Positions 28,728-37,894 of a DNA stretch of 64,000 bases are shown one piece after another. The DNA comes from Cupriavidus basilensis OR16. Lineage in GTDB: Bacteria; Pseudomonadota; Gammaproteobacteria; Burkholderiales; Burkholderiaceae. The notes beneath the pieces were generated by a model. That model ran no database searches, was not told the DNA's origin, and saw nothing but the letters and a program-made list of their open reading frames with translations. The stretch covers positions 1 through 64,000 of the forward strand of contig NZ_AHJE01000018.1 of assembly GCF_000243095.1 (NCBI RefSeq). Direction: 5' to 3'. The translations under genes and the position numbers were made by a program. Position 1 is the stretch's first letter. The number at the start of each line of letters is the position of its first letter.

Positions 28728-30158
28728 ATGTCGCAACCCAATCTCCCCCTCCACTTTCGCTGCGCCCTGCAACTAGCCCAGGACATATATGACAGACGAC
28801 TGACTTCGCGAGAGGTTACGCGGCACTTTCTCGACCGGATCGCACGCGCCAACAAGCTTCATGCCTTCAGCGCCGTGTTCGAAGAGCGAGCGATGGCCCA
28901 AGCGGAGCTCGCCGATAAACTGCTTCTTGCCGGCATATGGCTGAGCCCCCTCCACGGAGTGCCGATAGCGCTCAAGGACAGTATCCAGTGGGCGGAAACG
29001 CCCGTCGAAGCCGGGTCCTTAAGCCGCGCTAACAGGATAAGCACCCAAACTAGCGCCGCCGCCACGCTGTTGATCGGGAGCGGGTTAGTCATTCTCGGCA
29101 AGACCAATATGACCGAGTATGCATTCGGACTCTCCGGCCAGAACCCGACACTCGGCACAGCACGCAACCCCTGGGACCCAGTGGGACACCGAGCACCAGG
29201 CGGGTCTTCTTCCGGCGCTGGCATCGCAGTGGCTGCCGGGCTGGCGCCAATTGCCCTGGGCGGGGACACGGGCGGCTCTGTGCGCGCGCCGGCGACGCTA
29301 AACCACCTAGTGGGATTCAAGCCGTCCTCTGGTCTAATCAGCCGAGCTGGCTGCCTTCCGCTATCCGGAACACTTGATGTGCTGGGCCCGATTGCCCGCA
29401 CGGTGGAAGACGTGCGCGCCCTAACAGCTATTCTCGCCAGACCCGATTCGGCCGACCCTATCACCTTGGCCACGCCGGTGGAGGTCTACCAAAGGCTGAA
29501 ACTACGGGCCGATGTGTCCTCCAAGGAGCTGCGGGTACTAGACGAGTCGGCCTGGCCAACGTCCCTGGCAGTGGATGCGCAGCGCGTTTGGGATGACGCG
29601 ATCTACCAGCTCAAGCGAGCAGGTTATAACATCCGCAGTTGGACCCCGCCACCTCTCCTGAATATGAATCAGTTAGCCGACGACAACTCCTTAATTCTCG
29701 GCTATGAGGGCTTCAGGCACTATGGCCCACTAGCGCTGGACAATGCCCAACCTCTTTGGGAGGTAGTGCGAAACCGGATCCTGGCCGGTGGAGCGATCAA
29801 GGACGAGGCCTATCAGGCCGCACTTGAACGTAGGCGACAGGCCGCCCAACTCTTCGCGCACTCGCTGGGCGAATTCCCCGCCCTCTTGATGCCTGCCTGT
29901 GACCAAGGTGCTCAGGTTCTGGACGCCGCAGACCTCGTCCACTCGGGTCTTGGAAAGCTCTTGCGGCCCGCTAACTTCCTCGGCTCGCCCGCCATCGCAC
30001 TGCCCTCGGGCTTTGACCATGCAGGAATGCCGATAGGCGTGCAGATGTTGGCCCCTGCATTGCGTGATAAGGCACTGCTAGACGCTGCGCATGAGGTTGC
30101 ACAAGCGCTTCGCGCAGAACCTCGGACCCCAGACCTCGCCGCCTGGGGCCTTCTATAG
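28728..30158 (+). CDS. Amidase (amidase-signature family)
   Basis: The start is ATG at 28728 (MSQPNLPLHFRCALQLAQDI), giving 476 residues. The Ser-cisSer-Lys catalytic set is present: Lys in PIALKDSIQWAE (~85), cis-Ser in GGSSSGAGIAVAAGL (~160) and nucleophile Ser in GGDTGGSVRAPATL (~182). Such enzymes hydrolyse amides; substrate is not predictable. An earlier in-frame start at 28620 would overlap nat and adds residues without family similarity, so it was rejected. The region after the catalytic core is of normal length. Confidence 0.9.
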   Translation: MSQPNLPLHFRCALQLAQDIYDRRLTSREVTRHFLDRIARANKLHAFSAVFEERAMAQAELADKLLLAGIWLSPLHGVPIALKDSIQWAETPVEAGSLSRANRISTQTSAAATLLIGSGLVILGKTNMTEYAFGLSGQNPTLGTARNPWDPVGHRAPGGSSSGAGIAVAAGLAPIALGGDTGGSVRAPATLNHLVGFKPSSGLISRAGCLPLSGTLDVLGPIARTVEDVRALTAILARPDSADPITLATPVEVYQRLKLRADVSSKELRVLDESAWPTSLAVDAQRVWDDAIYQLKRAGYNIRSWTPPPLLNMNQLADDNSLILGYEGFRHYGPLALDNAQPLWEVVRNRILAGGAIKDEAYQAALERRRQAAQLFAHSLGEFPALLMPACDQGAQVLDAADLVHSGLGKLLRPANFLGSPAIALPSGFDHAGMPIGVQMLAPALRDKALLDAAHEVAQALRAEPRTPDLAAWGLL

Positions 30159-30260
30159 GGTTCTGTCGCAGTAGCGGTCTGATACGGAACTCGCCTTGGG
30201 GCGCGCCTGCTCCGGGATTGGCAAACGCCCGTTTCCCCGCATATCGACACTGGACTATCC

Positions 30261-30485
30261 TCAACGCGCGGCGTCGCCCCACCGATACTCGGCGATCGTG
30301 TCGTCGAGTTGTGCCTTCCGTTCAGGATCGAGCGCAAGATCTGGCGCGGCTAGCGACTCGGTCAATGGATCGGCGTGACTCGCGACGATGATCGCCGAAG
30401 TAATAAGCGGGTTCGTCAGGACCCACGCCAGGGAGGTCTTCGTTAGTCCGGACAAGTCTGGCCTGCGCGCTATCCCAATAGCCAT
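30261..30485 (-). pseudogene. Aldo/keto reductase, C-terminal fragment
   Basis: The frame encodes SLAWVLTNPLITSAIIVASH, then ESLAAPDLALDPERKAQLDD, ending in YRWGDAAR. This is the cofactor-binding C-terminus of an AKR of the YghZ/YajO type. The ~260 N-terminal residues with the catalytic tetrad are absent. Apart from this fragment, 30159-30636 holds no recognisable gene and includes the phnD upstream region. Confidence 0.8.
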
Positions 30486-30636
30486 TGCCTCTACTGAATT
30501 TTTCTCACTCTACAGAGCCGCAGAATTGAGCATTATTCATACAACTGTCACGTTCCTTGTCTAACCTTGCGTCTCAAGCGCTTACCCCGCTCCTGGGCAA
30601 CAGCGCACAAACGCTATGGATACACAAGGATTTGCA

Positions 30637-31480
30637 ATGAAGACAATTCTCCCCCGCACGGTTGCTGCGCTTTTCGCCACGGCAGCGATGGCTGCAAGCA
30701 TCCAAGTCCATGCTCAATCGGCTGCCGATGGGTCCAAGGCGCACCCGTTGCGCGTGCTGTTGATTCCCGCCGATGGGGGCACCGAATCGGGAACCAAGGC
30801 TGACTATGCACCGGTCTTCAATGCTATTACCCGCAGCACGGGCCTGAATTTTGATTTGAAGGTCGGTCAATCGTATGGCGCGGTCGTGGAAGGGATGTGC
30901 AACCAGCTGGCAGAAATCGCGTTCTTCGGTCCGGTTTCCTATGTGCAGGCGCACCAGCGCGGCTGCGCGCAGCTGTTAGCCGTGGGGGTCGAGAATGGGC
31001 AGTCTATCTATTACGCGGGCATGTTTGCCAAGTCGAACGCGCCGATTAATAAATCCAGCGCGCGACCTCGCCGAGTTGCGCCTGACTGGCAGCCACGCCA
31101 GTAGCTTGGCGGCGCTGGTGCAAGGTCAGGTTGATGCCGCAGCCCTGTCGTTCGACTCCTTCGACAAGGCGGTGCGCCAAGGTGCGGTGGATCCGTCCAC
31201 CGTCAAGGTGATTTTCAAGAGCGAACCGATTCCGTATCCGCCGCTGGCCATGAACACCAAGCTCCCCGAGGCGCTCAAGGCCGAATTGAAAAAGGCATTT
31301 GCCAACGTGCACAAAGCGCCTGGCGTGACGCCGGAGATGATCCGAGGATACGGCGGTGCCAAGATCCAGCGCTACGATACTCAGTTCTCTGAAGAGCAGT
31401 TCGCCGGCCCCGCATCCAAGATGACCCTGCTTTCCGACGAGATCAAGGCCGAGATTCTGAAAAAGGCCTCGCAGCGTTGA
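30637..31480 (+). pseudogene. phnD: Phosphonate/phosphite ABC transporter substrate-binding protein, internally deleted
   Basis: It starts MKTILPRTVAALFATAAMAA with a signal peptide ending near VHAQ, then LRVLLIPADGGTESGTKADY, VGQSYGAVVEGMCNQLAEIA and FFGPVSYVQAHQRGCAQLLA, all PhnD-like. After NAPINK the sequence jumps to DLAELRLTGSHASSLAALVQ in another frame and then runs to the normal end. About 25-30 codons, including a ligand-loop segment, are missing at ~31055. The receptor is broken while its ATPase and permease genes downstream remain open, so uptake would need another receptor. Confidence 0.82.
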
Positions 31481-31503
31481 GTTGCGCTCGGACGGAGACG
31501 GGA

Positions 31504-32319
31504 ATGCTTAGTTATGAATCAGTTGGCATGCGCTATGCCGACGGCACCGCGGCGCTCAAGTCCGTGTCGATGTTGGTGCAGCGCGGACAGTTTTGCGTGG
31601 TGCTGGGATCCTCAGGCGCGGGTAAGTCGACCTTGCTGCGCATGGCCAATGGGCTCGTTGTGCCAACGCATGGCACGGTGAGTGTAGACGGCGTCCAACT
31701 GGACGCCAGGACGCTCAACGCTGTGCGCCCGCGTATAGGCATGGTGCATCAGCAATTTAACCTGGTCCCGCGTGCGACGGTGGCGATGAATGTGCTTTGT
31801 GGCGCGCTGCCGGTCCTGCCGGCCTGGCGCGCTCTCTTGGCGCGTTTTCCTGCCGATGCGCGTGCCCGGGCCTGCGAACTCATTGAGCAGGTTGGACTCG
31901 CACCAGAGCATCTGCATCGGCGGGTGAGCGACCTGTCGGGCGGACAGCAGCAACGGGTAGGCATTGCGCGAGCGTTCATGCTGAATCCGCCGTTATTGCT
32001 TGCCGACGAGCCTGTGGCTAGCCTGGACCCGCGCATCAGCCGGGAGATTCTTTCCTTGCTGCGCACGCAAGCCCGTGAGCGCGGAACAACGGTGCTTTGC
32101 AGCCTGCACCAAATCGACTTGGCACGCGAGTACGCCGACCGCATCGTGGCGTTGCGTGGCGGCGCGGTGATGTTTGACGGCCCCGCCACCGCGTTCGACG
32201 ACACTATCGCGCATTCCTTGTACGAGGTGGGCGTCGCGCCCACCGGCCAGGACGCTCGTGTACCGGTTGCGGCCTCGCCCGCCACGGCGGGGGCTAAATT
32301 GCAATTGCAGGAGGTGTGA
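31504..32319 (+). CDS. phnC: Phosphonate-type ABC transporter ATP-binding protein
   Basis: The 271-residue ATPase has Walker A GSSGAGKSTLLRMANGLV (~38), Q-loop MVHQQFNLV (~80), signature LSGGQQQRVGIARAFM (~148), Walker B LLLADEPVASLDP (~168) and the switch His in LCSLHQIDLA (~203). Spacing and the NLVPRATVAMNVLCGAL segment match PhnC. It follows the phnD remnant by 23 bases and overlaps phnE by 1 base (TGATG). No lesion is visible. Confidence 0.9.
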   Translation: MLSYESVGMRYADGTAALKSVSMLVQRGQFCVVLGSSGAGKSTLLRMANGLVVPTHGTVSVDGVQLDARTLNAVRPRIGMVHQQFNLVPRATVAMNVLCGALPVLPAWRALLARFPADARARACELIEQVGLAPEHLHRRVSDLSGGQQQRVGIARAFMLNPPLLLADEPVASLDPRISREILSLLRTQARERGTTVLCSLHQIDLAREYADRIVALRGGAVMFDGPATAFDDTIAHSLYEVGVAPTGQDARVPVAASPATAGAKLQLQEV

Positions 32320-33323
32320 TGCTAAACCCCGCATCCGACACACGCTGGAACATTGGCCATCCCTACGGCGCCAAGACCGTGCTCGCCTTACTGGTGACGC
32401 TGACTCTCTGCCTATACGTGGGGCAACGCGTGGAAATGGGCAAGATGGTGGCGCTAACCGCGGATGGCGTGCTGGCTTCGGTCGGCATCAAGCCGCAGTC
32501 GCAGGTCACCACGGGTCTGGGACATCTGGCGCACAGCCTGTTTCCCATCCAGATATCCGAGCGGGTTGAGGTGGCTCGCATCGAAAATTTCGATCCGACG
32601 CAATTGCCCTGGCTGGCTCACGTGGAAACCGTTGGGGTTAGTGAATCGAAGCTGAATCCCGATACCTTGCGCATGGAAACGAGCGTAGTTGCGCGTGAGT
32701 ATTTGGTCGAGCCCATGGGTTATTTGTGGCAGGTGGCGGTGAAGATGATCGAGACCTTCGAGATCGCGATCTGGGCCACTTTGCTTGCGATAGGCGCGAG
32801 CCTGCCGCTGGCGTACTTTAGCGCACGAAACTATACGCCGAATCGCGTGTGCTACGTGACCGCACGCAGCCTCGTAAGTCTGTTTCGCTCGATGCCGGAG
32901 CTAATCAGTGCGCTATTCCTGGTATTGGCCTACGGCTTTGGGCCTATCGCGGGTGTACTCGCGTTGGCGATCCATTCAATGGGCTTTCTGGGTAAGTTCT
33001 ACGCGGAGGACATTGAGACTGCCGATCCTAAGCCACAGGAGGCGTTGCGCGCAATCGGGGCCGGAAAACTAAAAGTGCTGGCGTATGGAGTAGGTCCTCA
33101 GGTCATGCCGCAATTCATCGCGTACACCCTATATATCCTGGATCGCAACGTGCGCATGGCCACGGTTGTCGGCCTGGTGGGCGCGGGGGGCATCGGCCAG
33201 GAATTGAAAGGCCGCTATGACATGTACCAGTACGCCCATGTGGGCACAATTCTGGTGGCAATCTTCATAGCCGTGTTCTTGCTGGATCAGCTTGCCGCAC
33301 GGCTGCGCCGCAAGCTGGCCTGA
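32319..33323 (+). CDS. phnE: Phosphonate-type ABC transporter permease
   Basis: The start codon is ATG at 32319, overlapping the phnC stop. The 334-residue protein has an N-terminal membrane segment (~20-37), a periplasmic stretch and the permease domain with ~5 further segments. PhnE marks are FEIAIWATLLAIGASLPLAY, SLFRSMPELISALFLVLAYG and the EAA loop DPKPQEALRAIGAGKLKVLA, followed by GLVGAGGIGQELKGRYDMYQ. It forms the channel with the ATPase. It is intact, unlike the receptor gene upstream. Confidence 0.9.
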   Translation: MLNPASDTRWNIGHPYGAKTVLALLVTLTLCLYVGQRVEMGKMVALTADGVLASVGIKPQSQVTTGLGHLAHSLFPIQISERVEVARIENFDPTQLPWLAHVETVGVSESKLNPDTLRMETSVVAREYLVEPMGYLWQVAVKMIETFEIAIWATLLAIGASLPLAYFSARNYTPNRVCYVTARSLVSLFRSMPELISALFLVLAYGFGPIAGVLALAIHSMGFLGKFYAEDIETADPKPQEALRAIGAGKLKVLAYGVGPQVMPQFIAYTLYILDRNVRMATVVGLVGAGGIGQELKGRYDMYQYAHVGTILVAIFIAVFLLDQLAARLRRKLA

Positions 33324-33501
33324 CACGAACCATTACCGGGATTGTGCGATGTGAGGGGCGCGCAATTCTTTTTTGGGCTCCATGCGGTCCAGCACGGCGC
33401 GCGTCTTCCCCTGTTGCATTTTCTCCCATGAGCCGGTGCGCCACGCCACCTCCGAGCCTGCCGGCTTTGCTTTCCCCATAGTTGCATTCAAGGAAAACTC
33501 C

Positions 33502-33666
33502 ATGAAAACAAGTTCGTCCCGTAACGGCCTTGCTGTCGCGGCCGTACTCTTGTGCCTGATTCTCACCGCCTGCGGCGGCGGCGACGACTCCTCGGCACCA
33601 ACGACCAATCAGGCCCCCGCCAGCCCTGGCACCCAAGCTGCACCGGCGCTCCGTTGCGCACCCTGA
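33502..33666 (+). CDS. Small lipoprotein
   Basis: The 54-residue product has a positively charged start, a hydrophobic core (LAVAAVLLCLILTA) and the lipobox LTACGGGDDSS, a Sec/SPII signal with a glycine-rich tether, followed by a short Ala/Pro/Thr-rich tail. It has no further domain. It lies 43 bases upstream of the phospholipase C gene in the same direction. It could be a real small lipoprotein or the leftover leader of a larger one. Confidence 0.6.
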   Translation: MKTSSSRNGLAVAAVLLCLILTACGGGDDSSAPTTNQAPASPGTQAAPALRCAP

Positions 33667-33709
33667 CAAGAGACGTCCTCCACCTACCATCCATCCATTA
33701 ACACCAATC

Positions 33710-35845
33710 ATGACTAACCGACGCGATTTCCTACGCAGATCCGCCAGCGCCGTTGGCGCGGTCTCGGCCTTGTCCTTGCTTCCTGCCTCAATTCGGAAAG
33801 CACTCGCCGTCAACGCCGCGGTTGACACCGGCACCATTCAGGATGTCAAGCATATCGTGATTCTGATGCTGGAGAATCGCGGCTTCGACCACTACTTCGG
33901 CGCCCTGCGTGGCGTACGCGGATTTGGCGACCGTTTCCCGATACCGCTCCAGAGCGGTAAGGACGTTTGGTTCCAGTCGGACGGTACGAAAGAGATTCCG
34001 CCTTACCACATGGACAGGACCACGACCAAGGCGCTGCAATCACCGAGCACGCCGCACAGCTTCAGGGACTCGCAGGCCGCCTGGGACCAGGGCAAGATGG
34101 GGTTCTGGCCGCGCTTCAAGACCCAGTACACGATGGGTTACCTTCGCCGTGAAGACATCCCCTTCCAGTACGCGCTGGCCGACGCCTTTACTATTTGCGA
34201 TGGCTACCACTGCTCCGTCACCAGCGGCACCGACCCCAACCGCGTGGTCTTCTTCTCAGGCTCCAGCTTCGACCCTGTGCTCGCCAAGCAGGGCATCAAC
34301 AGCAACGACCGGACCTCGGAGCCCGACAACGACCGCTGCTGGATCACCGGCACTATGCCGACCCCGGGCTACACCTATGCGGACAACGCACTCACTTGGC
34401 TCACGTTGCCTGACGTGCTCCAGAACGCCGGCGTGAGCTGGAAGATCTACCAGAATACCAACGACAACTGGACCGGCGCCATGCACGGCGGCCTGGCATT
34501 CCAGAGCTTCCGCAATGCACAGCCCGGCTCGGCGTTGTATGTGAAGGGCATGACGGACTATTCGATTGCCGACTTGCGCAACGACGTGGTCAACGACACG
34601 CTGCCCGCAGTCTCGTGGATACTGTGCTCGGCCGCGAACTCCGAGCACTCCGGCGCCAGCGACCCGGCGATCGGCGCTAACTATACGGCGCAGGTGCTTG
34701 AAGCCGTGACGGCCAACCCCGAGGTCTGGGCCAAAACCGTGTTCTTCCTCACCTATGACGAGAATGATGGCCTGTTCGACCACCTGCCGGCGCCAGCACC
34801 ACCCTCGTACAACGCCGATGGCACGCTTGCCGGCAGCGCAACGCTGCCGCTCGACGGCGAGTACTTCTCCGATCCGACACGCGTCAAACTCCTCGCCAGT
34901 GACACCATCAGCGGTACCGTGCGCCCATTTGGCCTGGGCGCACGCGTACCGATGTATGTGATCTCGCCATGGAGCAAGGGTGGCTGGGTCAACTCGCAGG
35001 TTTTCGACCACACCTCCGTGGGCATGTTTCTCGAGAAGCGTTTCGGCGTCACCGTCGACGCCATCAGCCCGTGGCACCGCGCGGTATGCGGCGACCTGAC
35101 CTCATGTTTTGACTTCGTTTCGCCCAACGATCCAAAGTGGCCGGCATTGCCCGACACTAGTAATTACGCCGCAGTCCTGGCCGCGCAGAGCTCGCTGCCC
35201 ACTCCGAGCGCACCGGCCACGCCACAGCCGCTTTTCCAGGAGGCCGGCACCCGCTTTTCGCGCGCGCTGCCCTACGAGTTGCACACCAGCGCGCGCATCC
35301 AACCACACGGCTTGGTGTCGCTGATGTTCAGTAACACCGGCACTCAGGGCGCGGTGTTCCACGTCTACGACAAGCTGCACCTCGACCGCATTCCCCGCCG
35401 CTACACCGTGGAAGCAGGCAAGATGCTGACCGACGATTGGAACACCAGCGCGACCGACAGCGGAAAGTATGAACTGTGGGTCTATAGCACCAACGGATTC
35501 GTGCGCACCTTCAAGGGCGATGCAGTCGCCAGTAGCGCGGCCGACTTCCAGCCCGAAGTCCAGGTCTGCTACGAGCCGGTCAATGGCCAGGTCTACGTGA
35601 AGGTTCACAACACCGGTACCAAGGGCGGCACGGCGACGGTCAAATCCAACGTCTACCGCACCGACGGCCCGTGGACCCTAGATGTGGCAGCAGGTACAAC
35701 TGGCGTGCTGAACTGGGACCTGGGCCAAAGCGCCCGCTGGTACGACTTTACCGTCACGGCTGCCAACTTCGAGCGCCGATTCTCGGGCCGCGTCGAAACC
35801 GGCAAGCCCGGCGTCAGCGATCCTGCCATGGCACTTCACCTATAG
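33710..35845 (+). CDS. Phosphocholine-preferring phospholipase C (PlcN/PlcH family), Tat-exported
   Basis: The 711-residue protein has a Tat signal (RRDFLRRSASAVGAVSALSL). The acid-phosphatase-like phosphoesterase domain begins VKHIVILMLENRGFDHYFGA (~45) and holds CDGYHCSVTSGTDPNRVVFF (~165), FLTYDENDGLFDHLPAPAPP (~345) and the His/Asp-rich segment VFDHTSVGMFLEKRFGV (~430). Two C-terminal beta domains of the PLC type follow (MFSNTGTQGAVFHVYDKLHL, VKVHNTGTKGGTATVKSNVY). It should hydrolyse phosphatidylcholine or sphingomyelin outside the cytoplasm, releasing phosphocholine. It is intact and full length. Confidence 0.93.
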   Translation: MTNRRDFLRRSASAVGAVSALSLLPASIRKALAVNAAVDTGTIQDVKHIVILMLENRGFDHYFGALRGVRGFGDRFPIPLQSGKDVWFQSDGTKEIPPYHMDRTTTKALQSPSTPHSFRDSQAAWDQGKMGFWPRFKTQYTMGYLRREDIPFQYALADAFTICDGYHCSVTSGTDPNRVVFFSGSSFDPVLAKQGINSNDRTSEPDNDRCWITGTMPTPGYTYADNALTWLTLPDVLQNAGVSWKIYQNTNDNWTGAMHGGLAFQSFRNAQPGSALYVKGMTDYSIADLRNDVVNDTLPAVSWILCSAANSEHSGASDPAIGANYTAQVLEAVTANPEVWAKTVFFLTYDENDGLFDHLPAPAPPSYNADGTLAGSATLPLDGEYFSDPTRVKLLASDTISGTVRPFGLGARVPMYVISPWSKGGWVNSQVFDHTSVGMFLEKRFGVTVDAISPWHRAVCGDLTSCFDFVSPNDPKWPALPDTSNYAAVLAAQSSLPTPSAPATPQPLFQEAGTRFSRALPYELHTSARIQPHGLVSLMFSNTGTQGAVFHVYDKLHLDRIPRRYTVEAGKMLTDDWNTSATDSGKYELWVYSTNGFVRTFKGDAVASSAADFQPEVQVCYEPVNGQVYVKVHNTGTKGGTATVKSNVYRTDGPWTLDVAAGTTGVLNWDLGQSARWYDFTVTAANFERRFSGRVETGKPGVSDPAMALHL

Positions 35846-35934
35846 GTTTGATCGTGCACGCCCAATGATTCAAGGGAGCTTCTTCTCGGGATGCGGCGTT
35901 CCGGATCGGAGGTGACCCGATACAACTGCTTTTT

Positions 35935-35970
35935 GTCTGGGATGGCGTCCAGTTGGACGCCATCCCAGAC
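35935..35970. terminator. Perfect 17-bp hairpin after the phospholipase gene
   Basis: GTCTGGGATGGCGTCCA is followed by two bases and then its exact reverse complement, ending at 35970. It sits 90 bases after the plc stop. There is no T-run after the stem on either strand, though T4 precedes it on the plus strand. It may be an atypical terminator, an mRNA-stabilising hairpin or a palindromic repeat. Confidence 0.6.
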
Positions 35971-36014
35971 TAAAGACGTAGCCTGTACGTGAAGCGCTAG
36001 TTATTTCAATTCCA

Positions 36015-36878
36015 ATGTATGTAGCAATGACAGATATCGGACCTTTGTCCTCGGGTAATCGTACGTCCCTCGTTCCGGGCTTCGCGCCCGCGGTGCGTTC
36101 ACCTTGGCACGACCCAGCATGGCATTACATTATCGATCTGGACGGCACGCTGATCCGCGACGGCGCGGCAATGCCGGGTGCGGCTGCGCTGCTTGAGGCG
36201 CTGCATGGGCGCTACGCAATCGTGTCGAACAACTCCACCGACACGGCGGTCAGCATGGCACGCAAGCTACGGAAAATGGGCCTTGTCGTTGCGCCCGCGC
36301 AGCTTGTGCTGGCGGGCGAGATGACTGTGAACTGGCTGTGGCAAACCTCGCCCGGCGCGCGTGTGTATTTGCTTGGCAGCCCGGTATTGCGCCGCTATGC
36401 CCAGCGGGTGGGCTGCAGGCTGGTGGAGCAGAACCCGGACGTCGTGTTGCTGGCGCTAGACCGCGCCTTCAATTACCGCAAATTGCTGCTAGCGGTGAAC
36501 GTGCTGCGCACCGGCGCACGGTTGATCGTCACGAACCCCGATCTCAGCCATCCCGGCGGCAACGGCTGGCGCGTGCCGGAAACCGGTGCGCTGCTGGCGG
36601 CGGTACTGGCCTGCGCTGACGTGCGTCCCGTGAGCATCATCGGCAAACCTTCCGATGTACTGTTTCGTGAGGGCTTGCGACGGTTGCGGGCGAAGCCGGC
36701 GCAGACACTTATGATCGGCGACAATCCGGCGACCGATGCCGCGGGTGCGGTCGCGATGGGTATGTCCTATCTTCTCCTCGGTACTGGGCCTGAGGCTGAA
36801 GCGGAAACCCCCGCGCAGTTGCTTGAGACATGGGGCACCAGGCGCACGCACTTGCACCCCGACATCAGTAGCGTTTGA
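36015..36878 (+). CDS. HAD-superfamily hydrolase (NagD-like, class IIA)
   Basis: The 287-residue protein has motif I WHYIIDLDGTLIRDG (nucleophile and acid Asp, ~residue 40), motif II IVSNNSTD (~72), a class IIA cap with LIVTNPDLSHPGGNGWRVPE, motif III Lys in SIIGKPSDVLF and motif IV MIGDNPATDAAGAVAMGM. It matches NagD/4-nitrophenylphosphatase-like sugar-phosphate phosphatases. The ATG at 36027 is an alternative start. The 3' end overlaps the convergent RpiR gene by 14 bases. Confidence 0.88.
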   Translation: MYVAMTDIGPLSSGNRTSLVPGFAPAVRSPWHDPAWHYIIDLDGTLIRDGAAMPGAAALLEALHGRYAIVSNNSTDTAVSMARKLRKMGLVVAPAQLVLAGEMTVNWLWQTSPGARVYLLGSPVLRRYAQRVGCRLVEQNPDVVLLALDRAFNYRKLLLAVNVLRTGARLIVTNPDLSHPGGNGWRVPETGALLAAVLACADVRPVSIIGKPSDVLFREGLRRLRAKPAQTLMIGDNPATDAAGAVAMGMSYLLLGTGPEAEAETPAQLLETWGTRRTHLHPDISSV

Positions 36879-37764
36879 GCGACAGTACGTCGAAGGTGTG
36901 GCGGATCGTCTTGACCGCGCGATCGTAGTCGCTCAGGGCGAGACACGCGATCAGCACATCGATGATCGCCAACTGCGCCAGGCGGCTGGTCATCGCCTCT
37001 GTGCGAAACTGGGTTTCGCGTGCCATCGTGAGCAGCACGACGTCGGAGAAGGCCTGGATCGGCGATTTACCGAAATTGGTGATGCAAATGGTATGCGCGC
37101 CGGCCTCCTTCGCCAGCCGCGTCGCAGTCACGGTTTCATGCGTGCTGCCGGAATGGGAGATAGTCAGTACGGCCACATCGGGCCCGGTCAGCGCGGCGCT
37201 GATTACCTGCATATGCGAATCGATAACGGCCTTGGCGTTAAGGCCGATACGCAGCATGCGGTAGTGGGCATCCTCTGCGATCGTTGCCGCACTGCCGATG
37301 CCGTAGATCTCGATGCGCTTGGCCTTCTTCAGGATGCGCACTGCGCGCTCCAGCGCCCCGACATCTAGGGTTGACTGCGTGTCGTGCAGGGTCTGCACAT
37401 TGCTCTGAAAGATCTTGCGCACGACAGCAGCAGCGTTGTCGTTCGGTTCCAGGTCTTCGTGAATCATTTGTACCGGCCGCACGGTCTCCTGCGCCAACAC
37501 TATCTTCAACTGCTGAAAGCCCGTAGCACCAAGCGTCTTGCACAGGCCGACCACGCTGCCCTCGCTGGCGCCGGTGCGCTCGGCCACTTCGCTGACCGAC
37601 ATATGCATCACTTCCTGCGGATGTTGTGCGATAAAGTCGGCAATGCGCTGGCCGGTAGCCCCCAGCGTGTCGCGGATGCTTTCGATGCGCGCCACGATGG
37701 CCGTCAGCGCCGGTTGCTGCGGTTTCGGGGGGGCCTTCTTCGAAGGTTTGTTTTTCGTTGGCAT
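36865..37764 (-). CDS. MurR/RpiR-family transcriptional regulator
   Basis: Translation begins MPTKNKPSKKAPPKPQQP at 37764, giving 299 residues. An N-terminal RpiR HTH (IADFIAQHPQEVMHMSVSEV, AERTGASEGSVVGLCKTLGA) is joined to a SIS sugar-phosphate-binding domain (IEIYGIGSAATIAEDAHYRM, VAVLTISHSGSTHETVTATR). Such proteins respond to phosphosugars. The HAD phosphatase converges on it from the other side, and the M81/Bug pair lies upstream on the same strand; control of either is possible but not shown. Confidence 0.9.
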   Translation of the reverse strand: MPTKNKPSKKAPPKPQQPALTAIVARIESIRDTLGATGQRIADFIAQHPQEVMHMSVSEVAERTGASEGSVVGLCKTLGATGFQQLKIVLAQETVRPVQMIHEDLEPNDNAAAVVRKIFQSNVQTLHDTQSTLDVGALERAVRILKKAKRIEIYGIGSAATIAEDAHYRMLRIGLNAKAVIDSHMQVISAALTGPDVAVLTISHSGSTHETVTATRLAKEAGAHTICITNFGKSPIQAFSDVVLLTMARETQFRTEAMTSRLAQLAIIDVLIACLALSDYDRAVKTIRHTFDVLSLKRY

Positions 37765-37894
37765 AGAGTGGATGTCGCTCGCGCGTCCGCCGTTGCGGAC
37801 AGATCGCCGCCATTGTAGAGGACCTTGGCGTTGAAAGCGTTGACTATCATCCACATACGCCGTACCAGCGTGCGATGGGCATGGCTCGCAAGCC

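Noticed and set aside
34256-35077. 273-codon minus-strand frame
   Set aside because: Antisense to phospholipase C; rich in His, Val and Gly without any recognised domain.
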